A stretch of 64,000 nt of DNA from Bacteroidales bacterium UBA4070 (lineage in GTDB: Bacteria; Bacteroidota; Bacteroidia; Bacteroidales; VadinHA17): the NCBI GenBank assembly GCA_002383485.1, contig DFYY01000025.1, positions 62,001 to 126,000 on the forward strand, in the 5' to 3' direction. Shown here piece by piece: positions 26,609 to 36,093 of this stretch. The position numbers and the translations under genes were made by a program. The number at the start of each line of letters is the position of its first letter. Within the stretch, counting starts at the first letter, position 1. The notes under the pieces were generated by a model. The model had not been told where the DNA came from. It made no database searches and saw only the letters and a program-made list of their open reading frames with translations.

Positions 26609-27358
26609 TTGAAAATAAGGAAGGTATTAGTGTCGCAGCCTGAGCCGAACAATCCGAAATCACCATATTTCGAGCTCGCAAAAAAATACAATCTGAAGAT
26701 AGACTTCAAACAGTTTATCCAGATTGAGGGGATCTCTGCAAAGGATTTCCGGCAGCAAAAGGTCAATCTCGCCGATTTCACAGCGATCATTTTCACATCC
26801 AAAACCGCTATTGATCATTTTTTCAGGATCTGTGAAGAGATGAGATTTTCCGTACCGGATACGATGAAGTACTTCTGCATAACAGAAAACGTTGCATTTT
26901 ATCTCCAGAAATACATTGTCTACCGCAAGCGCAAGATATTCCACGGCAAAGCCAATTTTGAAGACCTTATTGATGTGATTATCAAGCACAGGGAAGAAAA
27001 TTTCTTCGTGCCCCTCTCCGATCCGCATAAATCAGATATACCCGAACTGCTTGACAATCATAAGATCAAGCACACAATAGGCACCATGTACCGTACCATC
27101 AGCAGGGATTTCAGCTCATCGGATCTTGACTATGACATGCTGATCTTCTTCAGTCCTTCCGGTATCAAATCGCTGAAGGAAAACTATCCCACCTTCGTGC
27201 AGGGCGATATTAAGATTGCTGCATTCGGACCAACCACTGCCGAGGCGGTCCTCAACGAAGGATTCAGGCTTGACTTACAGGCTCCCAACCCGAAGTCGCC
27301 GTCGATGACAATGGCTCTCGACTGCTTCCTCCGGGACTTTAACAGGAACAACAAATAG
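26609..27358 (+). CDS. hemD: Uroporphyrinogen-III synthase, Bacteroidota type
   Basis: The 249-residue protein cyclises hydroxymethylbilane in tetrapyrrole synthesis. The start is TTG (26609-26611): no in-frame ATG precedes KIRKVLVSQPEP, the conserved first strand. Landmarks are TSKTAIDHFFR, PLSDPHKSDIPELL, FFSPSGIKSLKENYP and AFGPTTAEAVLNEGF. It is followed by a strong hairpin that probably ends the DUF4271-hemD transcript. Confidence 0.88.
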   Translation: MKIRKVLVSQPEPNNPKSPYFELAKKYNLKIDFKQFIQIEGISAKDFRQQKVNLADFTAIIFTSKTAIDHFFRICEEMRFSVPDTMKYFCITENVAFYLQKYIVYRKRKIFHGKANFEDLIDVIIKHREENFFVPLSDPHKSDIPELLDNHKIKHTIGTMYRTISRDFSSSDLDYDMLIFFSPSGIKSLKENYPTFVQGDIKIAAFGPTTAEAVLNEGFRLDLQAPNPKSPSMTMALDCFLRDFNRNNK

Positions 27359-27383
27359 CGAAGGTAAAATATAACGCCTGAAC

Positions 27384-27415
27384 GAAAGCATCCATCACAC
27401 GTGATTGATGCTTTC
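27384..27415. terminator. Terminator-like hairpin between hemD and rnpA
   Basis: GAAAGCATC (27384-27392) pairs perfectly with GATGCTTTC (27407-27415). After one mismatch the stem continues ATCA/TGAT around a CACG loop. TCTTTCATT follows. It ends 9 nt before the rnpA ATG, so it may terminate hemD, attenuate rnpA, or both. Confidence 0.6.
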
Positions 27416-27424
27416 TCTTTCATT

Positions 27425-27817
27425 ATGAAAAACCGGCTTGAATCGTTCCCAAAAAGCGAAAAACTCTGCGGGGTGAAACTCATCAGCGGGATATTTGCAG
27501 AAGGCCGCACCCTGAGCCTCCCTCACATCAGGGTGATCTGCAGGATAATTCCTGCCACCGCAGACCTGCCGCCGGTACGGGTGCTGATAACTGTTCCAAA
27601 ACGTCACTTCAAAAGAGCCGTTGACCGCAACCTTATGCGCAGACGCATCCGGGAAGCATGGAGAAAAAACAGGGATCCTCTGTTGACTGCCCTGGGGGAA
27701 AAGGATATGCATGCTGACCTTGTTCTGATCTGGACTGATACGGAAATCAAAACGTATGATATTGCGGAAAAAGCAATAAAAGGAGTCATTGCAAAAGTGT
27801 CAGGGCTTAAATATTAA
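27425..27817 (+). CDS. rnpA: Ribonuclease P protein component
   Basis: The 130-residue basic protein binds the RNase P RNA for tRNA 5' processing. It has the RNR signature AVDRNLMRRRIREAWRKN and LITVPKRHFKRA. The ATG at 27425 gives the family's usual beginning (MKNRLESFPKSEKL); an earlier GTG (27401) lies inside the hairpin. The yidD gene often found next is absent; an S41 protease follows directly. Confidence 0.93.
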   Translation: MKNRLESFPKSEKLCGVKLISGIFAEGRTLSLPHIRVICRIIPATADLPPVRVLITVPKRHFKRAVDRNLMRRRIREAWRKNRDPLLTALGEKDMHADLVLIWTDTEIKTYDIAEKAIKGVIAKVSGLKY

Positions 27818-27822
27818 CTTTG
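27815..27822 (+). promoter_or_regulatory. Candidate -7 element for S41 protease gene
   Basis: TAACTTTG matches TAnnTTTG, spans the rnpA stop and lies 15 nt before the protease ATG. The nearest TTG is about 23 nt upstream, slightly far. Confidence 0.35.
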
Positions 27823-27836
27823 TGAAAATTTGCCAT

Positions 27837-29510
27837 ATGAAAAACAACTATAAAAAAAGACTGCTTGTGATCCCTGCAGCAGCCCTGTTGGCCCTCGTGA
27901 CCCTCGGTTTCCTGGCGGGCAGACAGGATGACAAGGATTTCAGGCTGACAAAGAATATTGACATATATATATCACTCTTCAGGGAACTCAACGCATTTTA
28001 TGTGGATGAAATCGACCCTGAAAAACTTGTACACACAAGCATCAACAGCATGCTTTCAACCCTTGATCCTTATACCGTCTTCTATCCTGAGGAGGAGACC
28101 GGGGACCTCGACTTCATGACTACGGGCAAGTATGGCGGATTTGGATCACTGATCAGAAAATCAGGTGATTATATTGTTGTCACAAATGTATACAAGGGAT
28201 TCCCTGCTGACAGGAGCGGAATAAGACCAGGTGATCTGATGATAAGCATCGACGGCAAATCGCTCCGCGGCGTCTCCTCTGACAAAGCTTCTGACATGCT
28301 AAAGGGTGAACCGGGCACTGAAGTTGAACTGGTGATAAGGCGCAACGGCGAAGAGCTGACCAAAATACTGAAACGGGAGAGAATTGCTATTTCAGCAGTC
28401 CCATACTACGGAATGGTGGATGAAAACACGGGATACATCAGGTTTACCAACTTCACACAGAATTGCATTGCGGAGGTAAGGGAGGCGCTGATTGACCTGA
28501 AAGACAAGCAGGGAGCCCAGGACCTGATACTCGATCTGAGAAGCAATCCGGGAGGCCTTGTAAATGAAGCTGTTGAAATAGTCAACCTGTTCGTGAAACC
28601 CGGCCAGGAAGTAGTCAGCACAAGAGGCAGGGCTAAACAGTATGATGCCAGCTTCCGCACAACAAAGACACCGGTGGCACCGGATATGCCACTTGTAGTA
28701 CTGATCAACAGAGCCTCAGCGTCAGCATCGGAGATAGTGGCCGGAGCAATCCAGGACCTTGACCGCGGTATAATTATCGGAGAAAGATCCTATGGCAAGG
28801 GCCTTGTTCAGGTTGCCAGGCCACTGAGCTATAAAGCACAGGTCAAGATGACGACAGCCAAATACTATATCCCCAGTGGAAGATGCATCCAGGCAGTCGA
28901 TTTCTCCCACCCAAATGAGGACGGAAGCGTGGGGCAGATACCTGATTCGCTGATAAAGACCTTTAAAACAAGAAACGGCCGCCCTGTAAAGGATGGCGGC
29001 GGAATTATCCCTGATATCACCGTGCCGTCTGACATGCTCCAAAGATTTGCAAGCGAGCTCTATGTCCAGAATATGGTCTTCGACTTTGCCACCGCCTATT
29101 ACTGGTCTCAGCCCCACCCTGAAACGCTTGACAGCCTTGATATTACTGAAGATGATATAGAACAGTTCAAGACCTTCCTTGCCGAAAGAAAATTCACCTA
29201 CAAAACCGGATCCGAAAGCCTCCTCGACGAACTGGTATCCGTTGCAGGAGAAGAGGGACTGTACGAGGAAAACCGTGAGACAATTGAAAAACTTAAATCC
29301 GGCATGGGTCACAGCCTCGAAAGGGATTTGAATCTGTACAGGACAGAAGTTGAGGAACTTCTGGAATCTGAACTAGCCGGAAGATATTTCTATGACTGGG
29401 GAATGGTCAGGTATTCGGTGAGCCGTGACACCCAGATAAGAGAGGCTATAAACATTGCCGGCGACAGGACGAGGTATGCCTCGCTGCTGCAGACGCCGGA
29501 AGGTATCTGA
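27837..29510 (+). CDS. S41 C-terminal processing peptidase (CtpA/Prc type)
   Basis: The 557-residue exported serine protease has an N-terminal hydrophobic segment (about 8-25), then an S41 N-terminal region. A PDZ domain follows (about 85-175, including GIRPGDLMISIDGKSLRG), then the peptidase domain. The nucleophile Ser is in NRASASASEIVAGA and the catalytic Lys in SYGKGLVQ, the Ser/Lys dyad. The C-terminal 120 residues are helical. It cleaves C-terminal tails of periplasmic proteins. I chose the ATG at 27837 because it precedes the signal segment. Confidence 0.93.
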   Translation: MKNNYKKRLLVIPAAALLALVTLGFLAGRQDDKDFRLTKNIDIYISLFRELNAFYVDEIDPEKLVHTSINSMLSTLDPYTVFYPEEETGDLDFMTTGKYGGFGSLIRKSGDYIVVTNVYKGFPADRSGIRPGDLMISIDGKSLRGVSSDKASDMLKGEPGTEVELVIRRNGEELTKILKRERIAISAVPYYGMVDENTGYIRFTNFTQNCIAEVREALIDLKDKQGAQDLILDLRSNPGGLVNEAVEIVNLFVKPGQEVVSTRGRAKQYDASFRTTKTPVAPDMPLVVLINRASASASEIVAGAIQDLDRGIIIGERSYGKGLVQVARPLSYKAQVKMTTAKYYIPSGRCIQAVDFSHPNEDGSVGQIPDSLIKTFKTRNGRPVKDGGGIIPDITVPSDMLQRFASELYVQNMVFDFATAYYWSQPHPETLDSLDITEDDIEQFKTFLAERKFTYKTGSESLLDELVSVAGEEGLYEENRETIEKLKSGMGHSLERDLNLYRTEVEELLESELAGRYFYDWGMVRYSVSRDTQIREAINIAGDRTRYASLLQTPEGI

Positions 29511-29528
29511 TACTACCTTTAAACAGGA

Positions 29529-29930
29529 TCAGTAGAGCTCTTTTTTCCAGACGGGCAGCTTTTCCTTAACCATTTCCAGGGTGTGGCGGCAGGCCCGGGT
29601 GGCATGGTCCCTGTGTCCCGCCGATACCATTATGAACAGTGATGTTTCGCCTGCCCTGACCACCCCCAGCGAGTGAACAATGATTACTGATCTGACGTCA
29701 GTAAAGGCGCTTCTGACCGTATTGGCAATCCCGTCTGCCTCTCTGACAGCCATCTCTTCATAGGCTGAGTATTCTATCGCTTTCACCCGTTTATCTTCAA
29801 CCTCATCGTCACGAACCCTGCCTATGAATATTGAGACCGCTCCGGTGCCGGTATCATCATCTCCCAGTGTCATCAGTTCGGAAATAAGAAGAGGTGTTAT
29901 CGGCCCCCCGACCAGATACCTGTTTTTCAT
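29529..29930 (-). CDS. moaE: Molybdopterin synthase catalytic subunit
   Basis: The 133-residue MoaE contains GAVSIFIGRVRD, EYSAYEEMA, HSLGVVRAGE and KEKLPVWKKE, the MPT-synthase large-subunit motifs. With MoaD it inserts two dithiolene sulfurs into cPMP. The ATG at 29930 gives the usual N-terminus; a TTG at 29951 overlaps the moaD stop. The other moa/mog genes are not in the window. Confidence 0.93.
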   Translation of the reverse strand: MKNRYLVGGPITPLLISELMTLGDDDTGTGAVSIFIGRVRDDEVEDKRVKAIEYSAYEEMAVREADGIANTVRSAFTDVRSVIIVHSLGVVRAGETSLFIMVSAGHRDHATRACRHTLEMVKEKLPVWKKELY

Positions 29931-29947
29931 TGTCAGAGTTTTATGTA

Positions 29948-30184
29948 TCAACCTCCCTGAAAAGGAGGCAATATTGCAATTATATCGTTTGTAGTGAGCT
30001 GTGCTTCACCTTTAAGCATTGTTTTATTAAGCGCCATCCTGAAGGGTATTGCTGCCAGGGCAGGGTATTTGTCCGTCAGCTGACGGCGAAGCGACCGGGT
30101 ATCATCCGCCGTAAGCAGCTCTTCCGTAGCTCCGGCTGCTTCTGCTGCCGCAGCAAAATAAAGCACTTTCACCTTCGCCACCAT
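29948..30184 (-). CDS. moaD: Molybdopterin synthase sulfur carrier subunit
   Basis: The 78-residue ubiquitin-like protein ends in PPFQGG, the C-terminal Gly-Gly that is thiocarboxylated to donate sulfur. It has KVLYFAAAAEAAG at the start. It is upstream of and coupled to moaE, and 2 nt downstream of polA. Confidence 0.93.
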   Translation of the reverse strand: MVAKVKVLYFAAAAEAAGATEELLTADDTRSLRRQLTDKYPALAAIPFRMALNKTMLKGEAQLTTNDIIAILPPFQGG

Positions 30185-30186
30185 TG

Positions 30187-33027
30187 TCAGTGAGCTTCAA
30201 GCCAGTTATATCCTGTTCCTGTATCGACTTCGAGCGATACGCTCAGCTGTGCGGCACCCTTCATCTCATCCCTGACCAGCGTGGCCAGTTTCCCGGCAAG
30301 ATTCTCGTCAACCTCGAAGATAAGTTCGTCATGCACCTGCAAGATCATCTTTGCCTCAGGCATCTCCCGCTCCAGGCGTGATGCGATTCTCACCATTGCT
30401 ATCTTGATTATGTCAGCGGCGCTGCCCTGCAACGGTGCATTGATTGCGTTGCGCTCAGCATTGCCCCTGACCACCTGGTTCCTGGAATGGATATCAGGAA
30501 GATAGCGCCTGCGCCCGAATATGGTGGTGACATACCCCTGCTCCCTTGCCCTGCGGATACTTTCATCCATATATGCCTTTACTCCGGGATAAGAACTGAA
30601 ATAGCCGTCAATCAGCTCTTTAGCTTCCTTACGTCCGATAGTCAGACGTTCCGAGAGACCAAAGGCCGATATGCCGTAAATGATCCCGAAATTGGCTGTT
30701 TTGGCCCTTGAGCGCATCTCACGTGTCACCTCTTCAAGAGGTACTCCGAAGATTTTTGCGGCAGTGGCCGAGTGAATATCCTGACCCGAAGTGAAGTCTG
30801 AGATCATGGCGCTGTCTCCGCTGAGATGAGCCATTAACCTCAGCTCAATCTGGGAGTAGTCGGCACTCAGAAAAATCTTCCCCGGTGCAGGGATGAAAGC
30901 CTTGCGTATCTCTCGTCCCTCAGCATCCCGTACAGGTATGTTCTGAAGGTTCGGGTTGGTGGAACTGAGTCTGCCGGTGGAGGCAACGGCTTGATTATAT
31001 GTAGTATGTATCCTTCGGGTAACCGGATCAATCAGCTCGGGAAGAGCCTCTACATATGTTGAAAGCAGTTTCTTCAAACCTCTGTATTCCAAAACCTTTC
31101 CTATGATGGGGTGCCTGTCCGTCAGCCGTTGCAGAACCTCCTCGTCAGTGCGGTACTGCTTTGTCTTCGTGAGCCGTGCATTATCGTCGAGCCGCAGCCT
31201 GAGGAAAAGTATCTCTCCCAGCTGTTTGGGTGAGGAGATGTTGAACTCCTGGCCGGCAAAAGTGTAGATCTCCTGCTCAAGTTTTATTATGGTCTCACGC
31301 AGGGTGACCGCGTAGTTTTTTAGCACACTCTCATCCAGCAGCACGCCTTCACGCTCCATGGCTGCAAGTACTCGTATGAGCGGCATCTCAATATTATCCG
31401 CGAGGCTGTCAAGTCCCTCCTTCCGGAGCCTCGGCTCGAAGAGCTTCATCAGCTGCCATGTGACGTCAGCATCCTCCACTGCATACTCCTTAACCCTCTC
31501 CCTCTCAACATCCCTCATTGTTCTTTGCCTGGGTCCGCGTTCACCAATCAGCTCCTCGATGTGGACAGGCTCATAGCCAAGGTATTGCGAAGCAAGGAGA
31601 TCCATGTTGTGACGCATGTCAGGCTCAAGAAGATAGTGGGCAAGCATGGTGTCAAACAGCGGGCCCCTGACACTGATGCCGTAACCTGACAGCACCTGTA
31701 TATCATACTTGAGATTCTGACCGGTCTTCCTGATTTTTTCATTCTCAAAAACCGGCTTCAGGGGCTCCAGCAACTTCAGAGCCTCACTCCTTTCCCCGGG
31801 AAGCCAGAGCATGGTACCCTTGCCCTTCTCCCATGAAAAGGCAATCGAGACAAGCTCTGCGTTAAGCGGATCGAGCGAATTTGTCTCTGTGTCAAAACAG
31901 AAATCTGACAGGGTCGAGAGCGCAGTGGCCAGCTCCCCGGATTCCTTTTCAGTCTCTATCAGCGTATAGTGATGGGGTGCGGAACTGATATCTGCCTTCC
32001 CTGATCCCTCTTTCAATGCCGTTTCTCCGAACAATGTCCCCTGTGTCTCGCCAGCGGGGCCGCCGGAAGAAGTTTTAGCGCTCTTTTCAGACTCTCCGGC
32101 AACGGGTTTGTCAGTTTCGTCCTGCGAAAATTCATCCTGTTTGCCTGTGACCGGAAGGCGCTGTGCCATGGTCCGGAACTCAAGTTCCTCGTATATTTTC
32201 CTGAGTGCATCAGTATCTGCGGAGTGGCGGTGCAGATCGGCATGCCTGAACTCAACCGGCACATTCTGCTCTATTGTGGCAAGACGCTTGGAGAGCAGTA
32301 TCTGTTCCCTGTTCTGTTCTATAATCTCTCTCTGACGGCCCTGGATGGCAGATGTGTTACCGAGCAGACTCTCTATGCTTCCATGCTCCCCGATGAGCCT
32401 ACAGGCGGTTTTCGGGCCAATTCCCGGTGCCCCGGGAATGTTGTCGGAAGTATCGCCCATAAGACCGAGAAGATCCGTAATATTTTCCGGGGAGACACCA
32501 TACTCCCTGACTATCTCTTCCCTGCCCCATATCTCTGCCTCTCCGCCGGAACGTCCCGGACGGTACATCACCACCCTGTCCGTTACCAGCTGGGCAAAAT
32601 CCTTGTCAGGTGTCATCATATAGGCTGCATAACCCTCTTTAGCCGCCTTGCGGGCCAGGGTGCCGATGACATCGTCAGCCTCGAAGCCGGGCACCTCTAT
32701 GACCGGTATCCGGTAGGCCTCCAGTATCTTCTTGATCCATGGAACCGCGATCTTAATGTCTTCTGGGGTAGCGTCACGATTTGCCTTGTACTGCGGGTAG
32801 ATCTCATTCCTGAAGGTGGGGCCCGGCGGGTCAAAGACAACTGCTATATGTGACGGATTTTGCTTTGCCAGCAGATCCTCCAGGGTGAGCAGGAACCCGA
32901 AGATTGCCGAGGTGTTCATCCCCCTGGTGGTCACGCGGGGATTGCGTATGAATGCATAATACGACCTGAATATCAATGCATAAGCATCAAGCAGGAAGAG
33001 TCTTTTGTCATTGTCTGCACCAGTCAC
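30187..33027 (-). CDS. polA: DNA polymerase I
   Basis: The 946-residue replication and repair polymerase has three domains: a 5' nuclease (1-290, with GIGPKTACRL HhH), a 3'-5' exonuclease (about 355-540) and a polymerase (about 560-946). The exonuclease looks active (FDTETNSLDP, YAVEDADVTW), unlike some bacterial PolA. The polymerase motifs are SADYSQIELRLMAHLSGD (A), an O helix with RSRAKTANFGIIYG, and QVHDELIFEV (C). The start is GTG at 33027, overlapping the queD stop (GTGA). Confidence 0.97.
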   Translation of the reverse strand: MTGADNDKRLFLLDAYALIFRSYYAFIRNPRVTTRGMNTSAIFGFLLTLEDLLAKQNPSHIAVVFDPPGPTFRNEIYPQYKANRDATPEDIKIAVPWIKKILEAYRIPVIEVPGFEADDVIGTLARKAAKEGYAAYMMTPDKDFAQLVTDRVVMYRPGRSGGEAEIWGREEIVREYGVSPENITDLLGLMGDTSDNIPGAPGIGPKTACRLIGEHGSIESLLGNTSAIQGRQREIIEQNREQILLSKRLATIEQNVPVEFRHADLHRHSADTDALRKIYEELEFRTMAQRLPVTGKQDEFSQDETDKPVAGESEKSAKTSSGGPAGETQGTLFGETALKEGSGKADISSAPHHYTLIETEKESGELATALSTLSDFCFDTETNSLDPLNAELVSIAFSWEKGKGTMLWLPGERSEALKLLEPLKPVFENEKIRKTGQNLKYDIQVLSGYGISVRGPLFDTMLAHYLLEPDMRHNMDLLASQYLGYEPVHIEELIGERGPRQRTMRDVERERVKEYAVEDADVTWQLMKLFEPRLRKEGLDSLADNIEMPLIRVLAAMEREGVLLDESVLKNYAVTLRETIIKLEQEIYTFAGQEFNISSPKQLGEILFLRLRLDDNARLTKTKQYRTDEEVLQRLTDRHPIIGKVLEYRGLKKLLSTYVEALPELIDPVTRRIHTTYNQAVASTGRLSSTNPNLQNIPVRDAEGREIRKAFIPAPGKIFLSADYSQIELRLMAHLSGDSAMISDFTSGQDIHSATAAKIFGVPLEEVTREMRSRAKTANFGIIYGISAFGLSERLTIGRKEAKELIDGYFSSYPGVKAYMDESIRRAREQGYVTTIFGRRRYLPDIHSRNQVVRGNAERNAINAPLQGSAADIIKIAMVRIASRLEREMPEAKMILQVHDELIFEVDENLAGKLATLVRDEMKGAAQLSVSLEVDTGTGYNWLEAH

Positions 33028-33473
33028 CTGTTATCGGATAAATGCCACTCGGCATAGGCGGTGGCGGTTTCATATAATTTTACGCTGTGCAGCCAGGTTC
33101 CGGCAGGAGTTTTACCTGAAAGGGTGGCAGCAATGTCAGCCACCAGATTCTCACAGGTAGGCTGGTAAGGTGACACAATTACGTTGCCGAAATGCTGCCG
33201 GTAGCTTTCCACAGTTGCCGCCGGAGCCTGGCCGGAAACCATCAGGGAATGGTCAAACCGGTCTACAACCGCCTCTCGTACAAGCTTTTTGAGATCACCG
33301 AAATCAAACACCATCCCGTTCCGGTTGTTGTCCGGGTCATTCACCGGCTCCCCGGCAAATGTTACATAAAGAATGTAAGAGTGCCCGTGCACGTTCCTGC
33401 ATGGGCCGTCGTAATTCCACAGTGCGTGGGCCATCTCAAAGCGAAATTCCTTTGTTACCCGTATTACGGCCAT
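33024..33473 (-). CDS. queD: 6-carboxytetrahydropterin / 6-pyruvoyltetrahydropterin synthase family
   Basis: The 149-residue T-fold enzyme has the zinc-binding set His15 plus NVHGHSY, with the catalytic Cys in PCRNVHGH. DRFDHS and PTCENLVADIA follow. The Cys-x3-His spacing fits QueD of queuosine and deazapurine synthesis. No other que genes are nearby, so a pterin role cannot be excluded. Confidence 0.87.
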   Translation of the reverse strand: MAVIRVTKEFRFEMAHALWNYDGPCRNVHGHSYILYVTFAGEPVNDPDNNRNGMVFDFGDLKKLVREAVVDRFDHSLMVSGQAPAATVESYRQHFGNVIVSPYQPTCENLVADIAATLSGKTPAGTWLHSVKLYETATAYAEWHLSDNR

Positions 33474-33586
33474 TTGTGTATCTTATTGGTCTCCGCAAAA
33501 ATAAACTATTTAAAACGATTTTTGTTTGAGGGGACATTCAGACATGATATTTACACGTTTAAAAGTCATACATATAAATTAAACCG

Positions 33587-33594
33587 TATCTTTG
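33587..33594 (+). promoter_or_regulatory. Candidate -7 element for acyl-CoA synthetase gene
   Basis: TATCTTTG followed by C matches TAnnTTTG and lies 22 nt before the ATG in an AT-rich spacer. A -33 TTG is not evident. Confidence 0.45.
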
Positions 33595-33615
33595 CATCCA
33601 ATACATTAATAACCA

Positions 33616-35256
33616 ATGGATAATAACGAGTTGTTGACAATCCCGTTCCTTGCAGGGAAGAGTTTCAGAAAGCACGGAGAAAACAAGGCAATGGGTTTCG
33701 TGGGGGAGGAAGTAATTACCTACAACCAACTGGAAGTCAGAATCCGTTCAGTGATGAGGCTTCTTGAAGACTATTCGGTAAAACCCGGTGACAGGGTTGC
33801 CATACTAAGTACCAGCATGCCCAACTGGGGTGCCACCTACTTTGCGATAACATTCATGGGTGCGGTAGCCGTACCTGTGCTGCCCGATTTTACACAGGGT
33901 GAGATAGCCAATGTCCTGGACCACTCAGGAGCGAAGATTTTGCTTGTATCCGGTAACCTGACCCACAAAGTAGCAGATTACAGATCCGGATTCCTTGAGA
34001 CTGTCATCTCAATAGAAGACTTCAGGATCACATCCGGCTCCAACGGAAAAAGCTTCCAGGAGGGTGTTATGCCGGTGAAAAAATACACTGTGGCCGAGGA
34101 TGATCTTGCAGTATTGATTTACACCTCCGGCACAACAGGCAAGTCGAAGGGAGTGATGCTGACGCATAAAAACATTTCCTGGACGGCCAGGCAGGTAAGG
34201 ACAATACAGTATGTTGTGGACACTGATGTTTTCCTTTCCATTCTGCCGCTTTCACACACCTACGAGCAGACACTCGGACTGGTTCTTCCCATCTTCAACG
34301 GGGCGATGGTCTGGTATCTCCGGAAGGCGCCCACGCCTTCTGTACTCCTTCCTGCGCTTAAGGAGGTAAGACCGACAACGATGCTGACAGTGCCCCTGAT
34401 CATGGAGAAGGTTTACTTTGGCAAAGTGGCTCCGACATTCCATAAGAACAAGATCATGGCCGCTCTTTACCGTACCCCTCTTTTCCGCAGGTTGCTCAAC
34501 AGGGTGGCAGGCAAGAAGATATACGAAGCTTTCGGAGGCCGTCTCAGGTTCTTCGGCATTGGCGGTGCAAAACTCAATCCCACGGTGGAGCGGTTCCTGC
34601 TTGATGCTAAATTTCCGTACGCCATTGGCTACGGCCTGACGGAAACATCTCCGCTGTTGGCCGGAACAATAGTCGGCACCTGCAGGCTTGGCAGCACAGG
34701 CCCCTCAATGCAGGGAGTCACCCTGAAGGTTCACAATCCCGATCCTGTTACCGGTGAGGGAGAAGTATGGGCAAGGGGAGAAAATGTCATGAAGGGTTAT
34801 TATAAGGAGCCTGCACTTACCGCCGAGGTGATTACACCTGACGGCTGGTTCAGAACCGGTGACCTGGGTGTTATTGACAAGGATAACTTCCTGAGCCTCA
34901 AGGGCAGGCTGAAGAACATGATTGTCGGCTCAAGCGGGGAAAACATCTATCCTGAAGAGATAGAGTCAGTCATCAATGATTTCAGCCATGTGATAGAATC
35001 ACTGGTGGTTCAGAAAAAGGGCAAGCTTGTTGCCATGGTTCATGTGAATCTTGAAGAGCTTCAGGCCAAATATGTCCAGATGAAGAAGGACTTCTCCGAA
35101 CAGGCCGAACAGATAATCAACGAGTACCTTGAAGAGCTCCAGAGATATGTCAATTCAAAGGTAAACAGGTACAGCCAGCTTCAGATGGTAATATACCAGC
35201 CGGAACCGTTCCAGAAGACAGCCACACTGAAGATCAAGAGGTTTCTTTACTACTGA
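33616..35256 (+). CDS. Long-chain fatty acyl-CoA synthetase (AMP-binding)
   Basis: The 546-residue ANL-superfamily ligase activates fatty acids with ATP and CoA. The P-loop is YTSGTTGKSKGVMLTH (about 171-186). Further motifs are GYGLTETSP (A5), DGWFRTGDLG (A7) and GRLKNMIVGSSGENIYPEEIE (A8 with hinge). The C-terminal Lys is in KTATLKIKR. The length is short for FadD, and it resembles the FAA1-like group common in Bacteroidota. The gene appears monocistronic. Confidence 0.92.
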   Translation: MDNNELLTIPFLAGKSFRKHGENKAMGFVGEEVITYNQLEVRIRSVMRLLEDYSVKPGDRVAILSTSMPNWGATYFAITFMGAVAVPVLPDFTQGEIANVLDHSGAKILLVSGNLTHKVADYRSGFLETVISIEDFRITSGSNGKSFQEGVMPVKKYTVAEDDLAVLIYTSGTTGKSKGVMLTHKNISWTARQVRTIQYVVDTDVFLSILPLSHTYEQTLGLVLPIFNGAMVWYLRKAPTPSVLLPALKEVRPTTMLTVPLIMEKVYFGKVAPTFHKNKIMAALYRTPLFRRLLNRVAGKKIYEAFGGRLRFFGIGGAKLNPTVERFLLDAKFPYAIGYGLTETSPLLAGTIVGTCRLGSTGPSMQGVTLKVHNPDPVTGEGEVWARGENVMKGYYKEPALTAEVITPDGWFRTGDLGVIDKDNFLSLKGRLKNMIVGSSGENIYPEEIESVINDFSHVIESLVVQKKGKLVAMVHVNLEELQAKYVQMKKDFSEQAEQIINEYLEELQRYVNSKVNRYSQLQMVIYQPEPFQKTATLKIKRFLYY

Positions 35257-35355
35257 TTACTTTCCGCTGCCGCGGGTCTTCTGCCCCGGATACGATTCGA
35301 TTCGCAATGAGTTGATTGCTGTTTTTTTGTTATTTTGCGGCCAAATTCCAAACAG

Positions 35356-35964
35356 ATGTCGAACCGGACCAAAGCTCTGCTTCTGATTTTCTCGATCCTG
35401 ATAATTGATCAGGCTGTAAAGATAATCATCAAAACAAATATGGTAATCGGAGAGGAGATCCCCGTCTTCGGCAACTGGTTCAAGATCCACTTCCTCGAGA
35501 ACAACGGCATGGCCTTCGGCATGGAATGGGGCGGAAAAACAGGAAAGGTAGCCCTGTCGGTCTTCAGGATGATAGCCATTGCAGGCATAGCCTGGTATCT
35601 TAACAGCATCATCAAAAAGAACGCACCATTGGGGCTGATACTATCTGTCAGCGCAATTATTGCCGGCGCTGCAGGCAATCTGATTGACAGCGCTTTTTAC
35701 GGCATGATCTTCAGCGAAAGCTGGCATACCACTGCAGTGATGTTCCCCGAAGGAGGAGGCTACTCCTCATTTCTGCACGGAAGGGTAGTAGACATGCTGT
35801 ATTTCCCGATTATTGACAGTCGCTGGCCCGACTGGTCGCCCATCAGGCCCGGACAGTCGTTTATCTTCTTCAGGCCGGTATTCAATCTTGCTGATACATC
35901 GATTACTACTGGGGTACTGGCAATACTTGTCTTCCAGAAGAAGTTCCTCGGAGAACACAGTTAG
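35356..35964 (+). CDS. lspA: Lipoprotein signal peptidase (signal peptidase II)
   Basis: The 202-residue inner-membrane aspartyl protease cleaves the signal peptide of diacylglyceryl-prolipoproteins, many of which occur in this window. It has four TM helices. The catalytic Asp residues are in AGNLIDSAFYG and FNLADTSITTG, and DQAVKI is near the N-terminus. The insert between them (about 125-170) is longer than in Proteobacteria, as usual in Bacteroidota. The start is ATG 35356; a TTG 21 nt earlier is not needed. Confidence 0.95.
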   Translation: MSNRTKALLLIFSILIIDQAVKIIIKTNMVIGEEIPVFGNWFKIHFLENNGMAFGMEWGGKTGKVALSVFRMIAIAGIAWYLNSIIKKNAPLGLILSVSAIIAGAAGNLIDSAFYGMIFSESWHTTAVMFPEGGGYSSFLHGRVVDMLYFPIIDSRWPDWSPIRPGQSFIFFRPVFNLADTSITTGVLAILVFQKKFLGEHS

Positions 35965-36063
35965 CCTGACCAGCACAGGCAAAAATAAGTCATTCAAGGC
36001 TAAATATTGAGACAAACAGTGTGGTTCCTCCTGAACGTGAACAATTTGTTCCGCATTTTGTCT

Positions 36064-36071
36064 TATTTTTG
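36064..36071 (+). promoter_or_regulatory. Candidate -7 element for polyprenyl synthase gene
   Basis: TATTTTTG matches TAnnTTTG, 22 nt before the ATG. The upstream -33 region is not convincing. Confidence 0.35.
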
Positions 36072-36093
36072 GTAACATTACCGCCGGACCGGG

